A stretch of DNA of 34,519 nt from CAJBIL01 sp044359525 (GCA_044359525.1 JBIKLY010000024.1:1-34519); one strand, 5' to 3'. Shown: positions 1-9,928, numbered from the stretch's first letter. Numbers and translations are program-made. Notes: generated by a model from the sequence alone, not told the origin.

Positions 1-551
1 ATGTCCTGGTTGATGCGCCGGTTTTCCGGCACCACGACCATGATGCCGTGTTCGATCAGGACGCGACCGACGACCATACTGTTGGCGCGCTCAAGCACTT
101 CGACGATCGCTCCTTCGCGCCGCCCCTTGCGGTCCAGCCCGACCACCCGAGCCAGCGCGCGATCACGATGCAGCACCTTGGACATCTGCTTGGCATCAAG
201 AAACAGGTCATCGCCGCCGTCATCGGGCACGAGAAAACCATAACCATCGGCATGCCCTTCGATACGCCCGGCAATCAGGCTGGCGCGCTCGGGAACGATG
301 TACGCCCCTTTGCGATTGCGCATCAGCTGTGCCTCGCGTTCCATCGCGCCGAGGCGGCGCTGGAACATGTCGAATTCGTCATCCCGGATATCAAGCAACA
401 TACAAAGCTGCTCAGCACTGACCGGCTTGCCCTGCTCCTCAAGTATCTGCAGGATGTACTCGCGTGAGGGCAGCGGATACTCGTAAGTCTTTTTCTCCCG
501 CTCAAAATGCGGGTCGTTTCTTCTGATCTTCGATAGTTTTTTTATTGACAT
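1..551 (-). CDS. rnr: Ribonuclease R, N-terminal part (cut by window edge)
   Basis: The minus-strand frame from the ATG at 551 stays open to the window edge, giving 183 codons. It begins MSIKKLSKIRRNDPHFE and continues with YEYPLPSREYILQIL, a winged-helix region (about residues 25-85), then a cold-shock/OB domain with GHADGYGFLVPDDGGDDLF and GRREGAIVEVLERA. This matches the start of RNase R, a processive 3'-5' exoribonuclease that degrades structured RNA. The catalytic RNB domain and S1 domain lie outside the window. An AAGGA ribosome-binding site sits just upstream of the ATG. Its start codon overlaps the -35 box of the divergent tRNA-Leu promoter. Position after purA agrees with the usual betaproteobacterial order. 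The identity is well supported, though only about a quarter of the protein is visible. Confidence 0.93.
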   Translation of the reverse strand, partial: MSIKKLSKIRRNDPHFEREKKTYEYPLPSREYILQILEEQGKPVSAEQLCMLLDIRDDEFDMFQRRLGAMEREAQLMRNRKGAYIVPERASLIAGRIEGHADGYGFLVPDDGGDDLFLDAKQMSKVLHRDRALARVVGLDRKGRREGAIVEVLERANSMVVGRVLIEHGIMVVVPENRRINQD

Positions 552-572
552 TTTGTGCTGTTCCTTTAGAAT
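545..572 (+). promoter_or_regulatory. Sigma-70 promoter of tRNA-Leu
   Basis: TTGACA at 545-550 and TAGAAT at 567-572 are separated by 16 bases, and transcription would start about 12 bases before the mature tRNA at 591. The -35 box is a perfect consensus. It overlaps the divergent rnr start codon (549-551, read on the minus strand). Confidence 0.75.
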
Positions 573-590
573 GCGGCCTTCTTCGGAAAT

Positions 591-677
591 GCCCAGGTGG
601 CGGAATTGGTAGACGCGCCAGGTTCAGGTCCTGGTAATCGCAAGGTTGTGGAGGTTCGAGTCCTCTCCTGGGCACCA
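591..677 (+). tRNA. tRNA-Leu (anticodon CAG)
   Basis: The acceptor stem gcccagg (591-597) pairs with cctgggc (667-673), followed by discriminator A and an encoded CCA (675-677). The anticodon stem ccagg/cctgg encloses a seven-base loop with CAG at 625-627, which reads CUG leucine codons. The long variable arm (about 635-648) and the D-arm sequence with ggtagacgc are typical of class II leucine tRNAs. The T arm ggttcgagtcc is canonical. The gene has its own promoter upstream and an intrinsic terminator downstream, so it is a stand-alone transcription unit between two minus-strand genes. Confidence 0.97.
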
Positions 678-688
678 AGATTCGAGAG

Positions 689-718
689 AAGCCAGCTTTT
701 TAGCTGGCTTTTTCTTTT
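689..718 (+). terminator. Intrinsic terminator after tRNA-Leu
   Basis: Perfect 9-bp stem aagccagct (689-697) / agctggctt (702-710) with a four-T loop, followed by a T-rich tail to 718. It lies 12 bases after the tRNA CCA end. Confidence 0.9.
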
Positions 719-783
719 CCAGCCGAATTTTCCAGCCGGGTATTTCCATTTTGCTTACTGAGCACAGAGAAATTCATGCGCTC

Positions 784-821
784 AAAGCGACAGGCCGGCG
801 TTCTGCCGGCCTGTAAAAAAA
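784..821 (-). terminator. Hairpin downstream of purA, probable terminator
   Basis: Perfect 10-bp GC-rich inverted repeat (790-799 / 805-814) with a five-base loop, directly after the purA stop at 822-824. On the minus strand the uridine run comes before the stem and only a short cgcttt follows it, so it is not a textbook terminator. It could equally protect the 3' end. Confidence 0.5.
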
Positions 822-2121
<1,300 letters not shown>

Positions 2122-2129
<8 letters not shown>

Positions 2130-3288
2130 TTTTCTGATCAATCCCTGTAATTGCCTGAATAATCCATTGTCCGTTCAGTTCGGACAGTTGCCGGTCGCAC
2201 AGCGGACCTTCACTGTGTGACTCGCCAGGAAGAAGCTCAACGACAACCTCACCCTGTAAGCGCAAGCTCGCAATGACGCTCGCCAATGCCTTATCGAGTG
2301 AATGCGGTGCAAGAATCGCTCCCGGATGTTTTTCGTTGGCAGCGAGTCGCGCGACTTCTCGCAGATCCATTGAAAAGCCGGTCGCCGGCCGGTCACGACC
2401 AAAGGCCTTGCCGGCGCCGTCATAACGACCACCAAGCGCGATGGCACTCGGGAAGCCCGGGTAGTAAGCAGCGAACACGACACCATTGTGGTAGTGATAG
2501 CCACGCAGATCTGCCAGATCGAAGGATAGCGGCAAATCCGGCATGGCACGCTGCAACTGGCGCAGCGTCTGCAGTGCTACAGATATTTCCGGCAGCGCCG
2601 GCAGGTCGCGAGCTGCGGTATCCAGCATCGCTGCGTCGCCGTAGAGCTCAGGCAGACGGATCAGGGCCGACCGATAAGGCTCGGCCAGCATCGCACAGCG
2701 TTCACGCAGGCTGGGAATATCCTTTGCCTGCAGCAATTGCCGGACAACGGCCTCTGCTTCAGCATCGAGACCCGCGGCTTTCGCCAGTGCGCGAAAAACG
2801 CCAACATGTCCAAGGTCAATCCGCGAAGCCGGCGTTCCAGCACAATCAAGCGCCGCTGCCATCAAGCGAATCGCTTCAAGATCAGCCTCAACGCCGGCGT
2901 AACCATAAAGTTCGGCGCCGAGTTGAATCGGTTCGCGACTGGCTGCCTGCGAAGCAGGCAGCGTATGCAATACGCTGTCGCAGTAACAGAGGCGAGTGAC
3001 ACCCTTCCTGTTCAGCAAATGCGCATCGATACGAGCGACTTGCGGCGTAATGTCGGCACGTACACCGAGCGTACGTCCCGACAGCTGATCGACCAGCTGA
3101 AAGGTACGCAACTTGAGGTCAGCCCCCGAGCCGGTCAGTAGCGAGTCTAGATATTCAAGCATCGGCGGCATGACGAGCTCATAGCCATGCACGCGAAAAA
3201 GGTCGAGCACCGCACGGCGCAGTCGTTCGATTTGCGCCGCTTCCTGGGGAAGTGCGTCGGCAGTGTATTCGGGTAGCAACCAGTTCAT
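2122..3288 (-). CDS. hisZ: ATP phosphoribosyltransferase regulatory subunit HisZ
   Basis: HisZ is a catalytically inactive histidyl-tRNA synthetase paralogue. It joins short-form HisG to make the octameric enzyme of the first step of histidine synthesis and carries its allosteric control. The 388-residue product starts MNWLLPEYTADALPQEA, then shows the class II synthetase-like core (FRVHGYELVMPPMLEYLDSL, TLGVRADITPQVARIDAH) and a late glycine-rich RYDGAGKAFGRDRPATGFS segment. It is shorter than HisS (427 aa) because it lacks the anticodon-binding domain. No hisG is in the window. The start overlaps the yjeT stop by four bases (ATGA), and hisZ in turn overlaps purA. The hflC-yjeT-hisZ-purA order is characteristic of betaproteobacteria. 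Confidence 0.93.
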
Positions 3289-3470
3289 CTGAATATAACC
3301 AACAGGATGAGCCCGACCAGCATTGAGGTCAGGCCGATAAAACGAATCTGCCCGTCGGATAGCTGAATCAGGCGACGGAAGGTTTCACGCCAGGCATTCG
3401 GCGCCAGAAATGGAACGAGGCCTTCAAGCACAAGCATCAGCGCAAAGGCAATCAACAGGTTATCGCTCAT
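3285..3470 (-). CDS. yjeT: DUF2065 (YjeT-like) small membrane protein
   Basis: A 61-residue protein with two hydrophobic segments: about residues 4-22 (LLIAFALMLVLEGLVPFLA) and 43-60 (FIGLTSMLVGLILLVIF). The connecting region PNAWRETFRRLIQLSDGQIR is typical of DUF2065. The family is usually found beside hflC and has no established function. A role linked to HflKC or membrane proteostasis is only a guess from context. It overlaps both neighbours by four bases (ATGA at each junction), so it is firmly embedded in the operon. Confidence 0.9.
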   Translation of the reverse strand: MSDNLLIAFALMLVLEGLVPFLAPNAWRETFRRLIQLSDGQIRFIGLTSMLVGLILLVIFR

Positions 3471-4357
3471 TTACCGCTTTTGTCGCCACCCTTGCCGACG
3501 CTCTTCATATACTTGAAGAAGTCCGAATTGGGTTCGACGACAATCACGTCGCTCTTGCTCTGGAAGCTGTTGCGATAGGCTTCGAGGCTACGGTAAAACG
3601 AGTAAAACTCGGGGTTCTGATTGAAAGCCTGGGCATAAGTAGCCGCTGCCTTGGCATCGCCTTCACCCTTCATTTTCTGCGCATCACGATAGGCTTCGGC
3701 AACAATCACCTCACGTTGTTTGTCGGCATCCGCACGAATTTTCTCAGCTTCAGCAGATCCCTCGGAACGCAATTCGTTGGCCACGCGCTTACGCTCGGCT
3801 TCCATCCGGCGATAGACCGACTCGCTCACTTCAAGCGGCAGATCGACACGCTTGACGCGCACATCGACGATCTGTACGCCAATTTTACGCGCGTCGAGAT
3901 CGGCCTTTTCACGCATGTCTTCCATGACTTTGTCGCGCTCGCCTGATACGACATCATGCACGGTGCGCTTGCCGAACTCTTCGCGCAAACCGGCATTCAC
4001 CGTCTGCGAAAGACGCGTTTTGGCACGCGCCTCATCACCGGCGACCGATACGTAATAAAGCTTCGGATCGACGATGCGCCATTTGACAAAGGAATCAACC
4101 AGCACGTTTTTCTTCTCGGACGTAATGAAACGTTCCGGCTCAACGCTATCAAGGGTCAGGATGCGCTTGTCGAAATAACGGACGTTTTGGATCATCGGCC
4201 ATTTGAAGTAGAGGCCGGGCTCAGCGATCACATCACGTACTTCGCCGAGCTGGAAGATAATGGCGTGCTGACGTTGATCAACTGTAAAGATCGACGTGCC
4301 GAGCAACACCAGAACCGCCGCAATGGCGGCAGCGATAAAGTTCAGACCGGCTCTCAT
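3467..4357 (-). CDS. hflC: HflC, subunit of the HflKC modulator of FtsH protease
   Basis: A 296-residue SPFH/prohibitin-family protein. An N-terminal membrane anchor (about residues 6-24) is followed by the band-7 domain (TVDQRQHAIIFQLGEV, LYFKWPMIQNVRYFDKRI). Then comes an Ala/Glu/Lys-rich helical region (about 190-245, with EAEKIRADADKQREVIVAEA) and a C-terminal segment with NPEFYSFYRSLEAYRN. With HflK it forms a large membrane cage around FtsH and modulates proteolysis of membrane proteins. Its start overlaps the hflK stop by one base (TGATG), and its end overlaps yjeT by four, which suggests stoichiometric coupled translation. Confidence 0.96.
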   Translation of the reverse strand: MRAGLNFIAAAIAAVLVLLGTSIFTVDQRQHAIIFQLGEVRDVIAEPGLYFKWPMIQNVRYFDKRILTLDSVEPERFITSEKKNVLVDSFVKWRIVDPKLYYVSVAGDEARAKTRLSQTVNAGLREEFGKRTVHDVVSGERDKVMEDMREKADLDARKIGVQIVDVRVKRVDLPLEVSESVYRRMEAERKRVANELRSEGSAEAEKIRADADKQREVIVAEAYRDAQKMKGEGDAKAAATYAQAFNQNPEFYSFYRSLEAYRNSFQSKSDVIVVEPNSDFFKYMKSVGKGGDKSGK

Positions 4358-5634
4358 CAGCGTGCCTCCCGATCGCGCGAACGTAATGTCTCACGGGCCC
4401 GCGCTTCGTTCTTGTCAATCACCTGCGGCGGCGTCTCATGTGAAATTACCGGATTTTGGCGTAACTGCGCCGGCATCTCGGCACTGCTGCCGACCCCGCT
4501 GTGCGACGCGGCACCGGTCACTGCGCCAGTCGCCTGCATCAGCTTGTCGAGCGGCAGATAAAGCAGGTTACCCTGCCCTTTGGTATCGACCATCACCTTG
4601 CTGGTGTTGGCATAGATCTGCTGCATGGTTTCGAGATACATACGGCTGCGTGTGACTTCCGGTGCCTTGGCATATTCGGCATTGATCTGTTTGAAGCGGC
4701 TGGCATCACCCTCGGCCGTTGCAATCAGGCGCTGCTTGTAACCATCAGCCTCCTGCAGCAGGCGTGCGGCCGTACCCTTGGCTTTCGGCACCACGTCATT
4801 GGCGTAAGCCTGACCTTCGTTCTTTTGCCGCTCGCGATCCTGCCCGGCCTTCACGGCGTCATCGAACGCCGACTGCACCTGCTCCGGCGGCTGGGCGTTC
4901 TGCATCGTCACCTTGGAGATCAGGATACCGGTCTTGTAGCGATCGAGAATATCCTGCATCAGCTTCGAGGCATTGACTGCGATCTGCTCGCGACCTTCGT
5001 AAAGCACGAAGTCCATCTTGCTCTTGCCGACGATTTCGCGAATCGCTGTTTCGGCCACCTGCATCACCGCGTCGTCCGCATGACGATTGTTGAAAATATA
5101 GTCAACCGGATCCTTGAGAATGTACTGCACGGCGAACTGGATGTTGATGATGTTTTCGTCATCGGTCAGCATCAGCGCTTCCTTGAGCACCTTGTTCTTT
5201 TCGCTGCCACGATAGCCCACTTCAATCGTCCGTACGCCGGAGATATTGACCAGCTCGTGCGATTGAATCGGGTAAGGCAGGCGCCAGTTCAAACCGGAGC
5301 CGGTGCTTTCCTTGTATTTGCCAAACTGCAGCACGAGGCCACGCTGCGAGGCATCAACGATGTAAAAACCGCTGGCCAGCCAGACGATAAGCACCAGCGC
5401 GACGAGCAGGCCGATACCGCCGCCGAGAAATTTCGGGTTGAATTCAATCGGCGGACGGTTGTTGCCGCCGTTATTGCCACCATCATTACCGCCCCCTTTC
5501 TTCTCGAACATGCCGGAAAGACGACGATTGAAGTCGCGCCACAATTGCTCGAGATCGGGCGGCCCCTGATTCGGGCGCTTACCACCACCGTTGTCGTTAC
5601 CGCGATTGCCCCATTGCGGGTCATTAAGCGACAT
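4357..5634 (-). CDS. hflK: HflK, subunit of the HflKC modulator of FtsH protease
   Basis: A 425-residue SPFH protein. The N-terminus MSLNDPQWGNRGND is followed by a Gly/Asn-rich low-complexity stretch (about residues 10-62, with GGNDGGNNGGNNR), one membrane segment (about 72-88), the band-7 domain (DASQRGLVLQFGKY, TGSGLNWRLPYPIQSHELVN) and a long helical region (KAGQDRERQKNEGQAYANDV). I chose the ATG at 5634. A GGAG site lies five bases upstream of it, and that site would fall inside the coding region if the upstream ATG at 5658 were used. The C-terminus after the helical region is rich in charged residues (NEARARETLRSRDREAR). It pairs with HflC immediately downstream. Confidence 0.96.
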   Translation of the reverse strand: MSLNDPQWGNRGNDNGGGKRPNQGPPDLEQLWRDFNRRLSGMFEKKGGGNDGGNNGGNNRPPIEFNPKFLGGGIGLLVALVLIVWLASGFYIVDASQRGLVLQFGKYKESTGSGLNWRLPYPIQSHELVNISGVRTIEVGYRGSEKNKVLKEALMLTDDENIINIQFAVQYILKDPVDYIFNNRHADDAVMQVAETAIREIVGKSKMDFVLYEGREQIAVNASKLMQDILDRYKTGILISKVTMQNAQPPEQVQSAFDDAVKAGQDRERQKNEGQAYANDVVPKAKGTAARLLQEADGYKQRLIATAEGDASRFKQINAEYAKAPEVTRSRMYLETMQQIYANTSKVMVDTKGQGNLLYLPLDKLMQATGAVTGAASHSGVGSSAEMPAQLRQNPVISHETPPQVIDKNEARARETLRSRDREAR

Positions 5635-5692
5635 GAGTACTCCAATGCTTGCGATCATAGGGAAAAGCCTGAATCCAGTGAAACGACGGGGG

Positions 5693-6838
5693 TTAGCAAA
5701 GCTTTATCGGGCTGCGTTCTATCGCGCTGGCTGCGCGCTGGCTGCGCGCTTTTTCCAGAGCCGACTCACTTAGTGCTTCACGCAGCAGGGGAAGCCCTTC
5801 AGCATTTTTTGCGCTTAAGCGAACGCGCTGAATTCTACCATATTCATCGCGCTCCACAGTGGCGGGCAGACCGGTCAGGTCCAGCTTGTTCAGCACCATG
5901 ATCCGGGGCACCGCACCAGCACCGATTTCGACCAGAACCTTGTCCACCTCGGCCACCTGTTTATCACGCACCAAGCTAGCCGAATCGACGACGTGCAATA
6001 GCAAATCGGCCTGCGATGTCGCGTCAAGCGTGGCATGAAAAGCTGCCACCAACGAATGTGGAAGATCACGGATGAACCCAACAGTATCCGAAATCACCAC
6101 ATTTCCCGCCTCACCCAGCCATAACTTGCGCGAGGTCGTGTCAAGTGTGGCAAACAACTGATTGGCGGCATAAACATCGGCATGGGTCAGTGCGTTGAAA
6201 AGTGTTGATTTACCTGCATTGGTGTAGCCAACCAGGGAAACGTTCAATACTTCACCGCGAACCCGGGCCTTGCGCTGGACGCTTCGCTGCCGCTCAAGTT
6301 TGACCAGCCGCTCCTTAAGCACCTTGACTCGCTTGCCAAGTAGACGACGATCCGTTTCGAGCTGCGTTTCACCCGGACCGCGCAAACCAATCCCGCCTTT
6401 TTGCCGCTCAAGGTGAGTCCAGCCACGCACGAGCCGGGTCGCCAGATGATCAAGCTGCGCCAGTTCGACCTGCAGCTTGCCCTCCGCACTCTGCGCACGC
6501 TGCGCAAAAATATCGAGAATCAGGCTGGTGCGACCAATCACGCGGCATTGCAGCACACGTTCGAGGTTGCGTTCCTGGGCCGGCGATAATTCGTGGTTGA
6601 AGATGACCAGCTGAGCGGCATGGGCGGCAATCTGTGCCGCAACTTCCTGCACTTTGCCCTTGCCGGCATAGGTTGCCGCATCGGGACTGCGCCGTGGCCC
6701 GCGCACCTCGGCACAGATTGCGGCACCGGCCGATTCGGCAAGCAGCCGGACTTCTTCAAGCTGTTCAGCCACGTCGTCGTGGCCGAAATCAAGCTGGACG
6801 ATCACCGCACGTTCGCCAGCGGCGGGACGTTCAAGCAT
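5693..6838 (-). CDS. hflX: GTPase HflX
   Basis: HflX is a translational GTPase-family protein that splits stalled or stressed 70S ribosomes. The 381-residue protein starts MLERPAAGERAVIVQLDF, then has the HflX N-terminal domain with AATYAGKGKVQEVA and FNHELSPAQERNLE, and the coiled GPGETQLETDRR region. The G domain has G1 GYTNAGKS (204-211), G3 DTVG (251-254) and G4 NKLD (317-320). The last 20 residues (KARSQRAASAIERSPIKLC) look variable and coincide with an 11-bp tandem repeat in the DNA (5728-5749). It lies 58 bases upstream of hflK and 120 bases downstream of hfq. The hfq-hflX-hflK-hflC order is widespread in proteobacteria. Confidence 0.96.
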   Translation of the reverse strand: MLERPAAGERAVIVQLDFGHDDVAEQLEEVRLLAESAGAAICAEVRGPRRSPDAATYAGKGKVQEVAAQIAAHAAQLVIFNHELSPAQERNLERVLQCRVIGRTSLILDIFAQRAQSAEGKLQVELAQLDHLATRLVRGWTHLERQKGGIGLRGPGETQLETDRRLLGKRVKVLKERLVKLERQRSVQRKARVRGEVLNVSLVGYTNAGKSTLFNALTHADVYAANQLFATLDTTSRKLWLGEAGNVVISDTVGFIRDLPHSLVAAFHATLDATSQADLLLHVVDSASLVRDKQVAEVDKVLVEIGAGAVPRIMVLNKLDLTGLPATVERDEYGRIQRVRLSAKNAEGLPLLREALSESALEKARSQRAASAIERSPIKLC

Positions 6839-6958
6839 TCAGGGGCTTTATGCGAGGATCAATCAAGTCGAGGAAATCAGGATTCGGGATATTTGCAAAC
6901 GGCAGCTTGATCCGACCCGCCGCCAGGGCGGCGAGCCGGAAATCAGTGCATTGAAAGC

Positions 6959-7198
6959 CTAAGCCTCGTTACCGTCATCCTGCTGGATGTTGACCGGGCG
7001 AGCCGGAACAACCGTCGAGATGGCATGCTTGTAAACCATCTGGGTAACCGTATTCTTGAGCAGCACGACATACTGGTCGAAAGACTCAACCTGACCCTGC
7101 AGCTTGATACCGTTAACCAGATAAATCGAGACCGGTACATGCTCGCGCCGCAGCGTGTTGAGGAACGGGTCTTGTAACAGTTGCCCTTTATTGCTCAT
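6959..7198 (-). CDS. hfq: RNA chaperone Hfq
   Basis: A 79-residue Sm-like protein that forms hexamer rings and pairs small RNAs with mRNAs. The sequence opens MSNKGQLLQDPFLNTLRREH, with rim arginines R17 and R18. It carries the Sm1 stretch VSIYLVNGIKLQGQVESFD and the Sm2 stretch VYKHAISTVVP, whose K57-H58 line the proximal uridine pocket. The short C-terminal tail (ARPVNIQQDDGNEA) is typical of betaproteobacteria. A GGAG site lies eight bases upstream of the ATG. It probably leads the hfq-hflX-hflK-hflC-yjeT-hisZ-purA unit, although read-through from der, 92 bases upstream, is possible. No convincing promoter was identified. Confidence 0.98.
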   Translation of the reverse strand: MSNKGQLLQDPFLNTLRREHVPVSIYLVNGIKLQGQVESFDQYVVLLKNTVTQMVYKHAISTVVPARPVNIQQDDGNEA

Positions 7199-7289
7199 GG
7201 TTCAAACTCCATGTTTCATTGTGATGTGGATCGGTCAGCTTAATTGATTTCTCTGCGCTTTGCCATAGACCCGCCCGCAAACAGCGCGA

Positions 7290-8789
7290 TCAACTACGCT
7301 TCGGTCTGGGTTTTGGCGTTTTTTTGACCGCCGGCTTGGCCCGGCTTTCGGATCTGGGTTTGCCTTCGGCTACGGCCTTCAGCCGCGGCTTCGGTTTCGG
7401 CTTACGCGCCAGTTCGGCCTTGGTTTCGGGCTTGGGCTTGGGTGAGCGCCGGTTCTGCTCGGGCGCCTTCTTGTCGGCGAACGGGTTTTCCGAGATATTG
7501 AACTGGATGCGCAGCGGCGTACCCTTCAGCTTGAACACGTCGCGAAACGCATGCTCCAGATAACGCCGGTAAGAATCCGGCACCTTTTCAAGCGCGTTGC
7601 CGTGGATGACGATGAGCGGCGGATTGCGCCCGCCCTGATGCGCATAGCGCATTTTCGGGCGAAAGATCCCGTTGCGTGGTGGCGCCTGCTTGGCCACGGC
7701 GTCAATCAGTACACGTGTCAGTTGCGGCGTAGACAGATCGGCAATCGCGGCTTTGTAGGCGGCATCAACCGAACGAAAGACCTGCTCCAGCCCCTGCCCC
7801 TTGAGCGCTGAAACATAATGGAAATTGGCAAAATCAAGAAACTTCATCCGGCGTTCAAGATCAGCCTTCAGCTGCTCACGCACATACGGATCAAGTCCGT
7901 CCCACTTGTTGACGGCAACCACCAGCGCACGCCCTGACTCAACGACAAAGCCGGCGATATGCGCATCCTGGTCGGAAATTTCATGATGGGCATCAAGCAC
8001 CAGAATAACAACGTTGGCGTCTTCAATCGACTGCAGTGTCTTGATCACCGAAAACTTCTCGATCGTCTCGAAGACCTGGCCTTTGCGTCGCAGACCAGCA
8101 GTATCGATCAGCGTGTAGTTCCGTCCACCCCGAATAAAATCAACATAGATCGAATCCCGCGTTGTTCCCGGCTGGTCAAAGGCAATCACTCGCTCTTCGC
8201 CAAGCAGCGCGTTGATCATGGTGCTCTTGCCGACGTTCGGGCGACCGACAATTGCCACCTTCAACTCGTCGGTTTCATCGTGCCCTTCCACCGGTTCGGG
8301 ATAGGGTTCGAGCGCCAGTTCCATCACACCACGAACGCCCTCACCGTGCGCCGCCGAGATGCAGAATGGCTCACCAAGGCCCAATTCGTGGAAATCGGCG
8401 ACCACGACGCCCTGATTCATCCCCTCGGCCTTGTTCACCGCAACAAAAACCGGACGTCCGGCTTTGCGCAGCTTGTTGGCGATATCCTTATCCAGCGCCG
8501 TGATGCCGGTGCGGCCATCAACCACAAAAACAATGACATCCGCTTCGACAATCGCCTGCTCGGTCTGGCGTGCCATTTCATGCATGATGCCGTCTTTGGC
8601 AAGCGGCTCGAAACCACCGGTATCAACTACCAGATAGGGCTTGCTACCGAGCTTTCCGTGCCCGTAATGACGGTCACGCGTCAGACCCGGAATGTCAGCG
8701 ACCAGCGCATCGCGTGTTTTTGTCAGCCGGTTGAAAAGCGTCGACTTGCCGACGTTGGGGCGACCAACCAGAACGATCGTCGGCTTCAT
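7290..8789 (-). CDS. der: Ribosome biogenesis GTPase Der (EngA)
   Basis: Der is a double-GTPase needed for maturation of the 50S subunit. The 499-residue protein has a first G domain (GRPNVGKS at 9-16, DTGG, NKAE), an acidic linker (about 165-180), a second G domain (VGRPNVGKSTMINALLGEER region at about 185, DTAGLRRKG, NKWDGLD) and a KH-like domain (RYAHQGGRNPPLIVIHGN, RIQFNISENPFADKK). It ends in a C-terminal tail of roughly 55 residues made almost only of Lys, Pro, Arg, Ala and Glu (KPKPKPRLKAV, TPKPRPKRS). The tail is the least conserved part and probably contacts rRNA, an inference from its charge. The start overlaps the bamB stop by four bases. Confidence 0.97.
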   Translation of the reverse strand: MKPTIVLVGRPNVGKSTLFNRLTKTRDALVADIPGLTRDRHYGHGKLGSKPYLVVDTGGFEPLAKDGIMHEMARQTEQAIVEADVIVFVVDGRTGITALDKDIANKLRKAGRPVFVAVNKAEGMNQGVVVADFHELGLGEPFCISAAHGEGVRGVMELALEPYPEPVEGHDETDELKVAIVGRPNVGKSTMINALLGEERVIAFDQPGTTRDSIYVDFIRGGRNYTLIDTAGLRRKGQVFETIEKFSVIKTLQSIEDANVVILVLDAHHEISDQDAHIAGFVVESGRALVVAVNKWDGLDPYVREQLKADLERRMKFLDFANFHYVSALKGQGLEQVFRSVDAAYKAAIADLSTPQLTRVLIDAVAKQAPPRNGIFRPKMRYAHQGGRNPPLIVIHGNALEKVPDSYRRYLEHAFRDVFKLKGTPLRIQFNISENPFADKKAPEQNRRSPKPKPETKAELARKPKPKPRLKAVAEGKPRSESRAKPAVKKTPKPRPKRS

Positions 8790-9928
8790 TGCGCTTCAAT
8801 GGCGTAAACACTGCCACTGCGTGTCTGCAGGATCAGGCTGCTGCCGAGAACCTGCAATGGCGCCACAACCGGGCTACCATCGGTAACAATGCGTGCAGCA
8901 AAGGAGCCGTCCTCGCGATTCAGGAAATGCACAACCCCCTGCACATCGGCAACCACAACATGGCTGCGACGCGCCAGCGGGGCGGTCAAACGGCGATGAA
9001 ACAGCTTGTCCTGCTTCCAGATACTGGCACCACTGGCCTTGTCCAGCGCATGAACAGCACCTTTGTCATCAGAAACATAAACATAACGCCCGTCAATTGA
9101 CAGACCGGCCGCACTTGACATGTCACGCGCCCAGACAAGATTGCCGCTACCGAGGTCAAAACAGGCAACCCGCCCCTGGAAAGCCACCGCACAGATATCA
9201 CGCCCGTCAATCACTGGTGCACTCGTGATGTCAGCCACACGATCAAGCTCCGTCGTTCCCTTCGGCAAAGCGACGGCCCCCTCCCAGATCGGCGCGCCAT
9301 TACTGGTGCTCACGGCGATCAGTTTACCGCCGGGAAAACCGGCAAAAACAAACTTGTCGGCAATCACCGGGCTGGCCGTCACCCGCAAGGAAAGTGCCGG
9401 TGTTGGCCGCTGATAGATCCACTTGCGCTTGCCGTCGGCCAGATCATAAGCCGCCAGCCTGTTGTCGCCACTGCGCACCACAACCAAGCCCTCACCCAAT
9501 GCCGGAGCCGCGAGAATCTCGCTACTTGCCTTGGCCTTCCAGAGCGGCGCGCCGTCAGCAGCCGAGAAGGCCAGTAGATCGCCCTTCGGTGACCCGACAA
9601 CGATGGTTTTCCCGTCGCTTCCGACGCCACCGGAGAGCACTTGACCAACCTTGATCCGCCACACCTGCTTGCCCTCGTCAAGGCGCGCCAGACTGCCGTC
9701 CTTGCTTGCTGCATAGACCGTCGAACCGACCACGGCCGGAACAAAAACATAGTCTTCGCCCTTGCCCACACTTTCACGCCAGAGCACGCGGACCTCTGCC
9801 GTCGCCTTGATCGGCTGCAACTCGGCCATCTTCGGCCCGCTCGAACCGGCGAACGGGTTCATCGACTCAAGGGTCGAGCAGCCCGCCAGCAGCAATGGGA
9901 GCAAGACTGCGGCACAGCGTCGGTTCAT
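8786..9928 (-). CDS. bamB: Outer membrane assembly lipoprotein BamB
   Basis: A 380-residue lipoprotein of the BAM complex, which inserts beta-barrel proteins into the outer membrane. The signal peptide MNRRCAAVLLPLLLAGC ends in a lipobox with the lipidated cysteine at residue 17. The rest is an eight-bladed beta-propeller of PQQ/WD-like repeats, seen as repeated blocks such as GSLARLDEGKQVWRIKVG, GDLLAFSAADGAPLWK, GKLIAVSTSNGAPIWEG and GAVHALDKASGASIWKQD. Its start overlaps the upstream TPR gene by one base (TAATG) and its end overlaps der by four, the common bacterial order yfgM-bamB-der. Confidence 0.96.
   Translation of the reverse strand: MNRRCAAVLLPLLLAGCSTLESMNPFAGSSGPKMAELQPIKATAEVRVLWRESVGKGEDYVFVPAVVGSTVYAASKDGSLARLDEGKQVWRIKVGQVLSGGVGSDGKTIVVGSPKGDLLAFSAADGAPLWKAKASSEILAAPALGEGLVVVRSGDNRLAAYDLADGKRKWIYQRPTPALSLRVTASPVIADKFVFAGFPGGKLIAVSTSNGAPIWEGAVALPKGTTELDRVADITSAPVIDGRDICAVAFQGRVACFDLGSGNLVWARDMSSAAGLSIDGRYVYVSDDKGAVHALDKASGASIWKQDKLFHRRLTAPLARRSHVVVADVQGVVHFLNREDGSFAARIVTDGSPVVAPLQVLGSSLILQTRSGSVYAIEAQ

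Noticed and set aside
591..677. tRNA-Leu as an integration site for an island
   Set aside because: No integrase or repeated tRNA 3' end is nearby, and both flanks are conserved housekeeping genes.
4501..5901. Plus-strand open frame of 466 codons across hflK and the end of hflX
   Set aside because: It is antisense to two well-supported genes, has no recognisable domain, and is the kind of long mirror frame that high-GC codon use produces.
8270..8330. PEPVEG peptide in the Der linker, resembling peptides encoded by interspersed repeats
   Set aside because: The DNA does not show the repeat's usual palindromic core, and an acidic Pro/Glu linker is normal between the two Der G domains.
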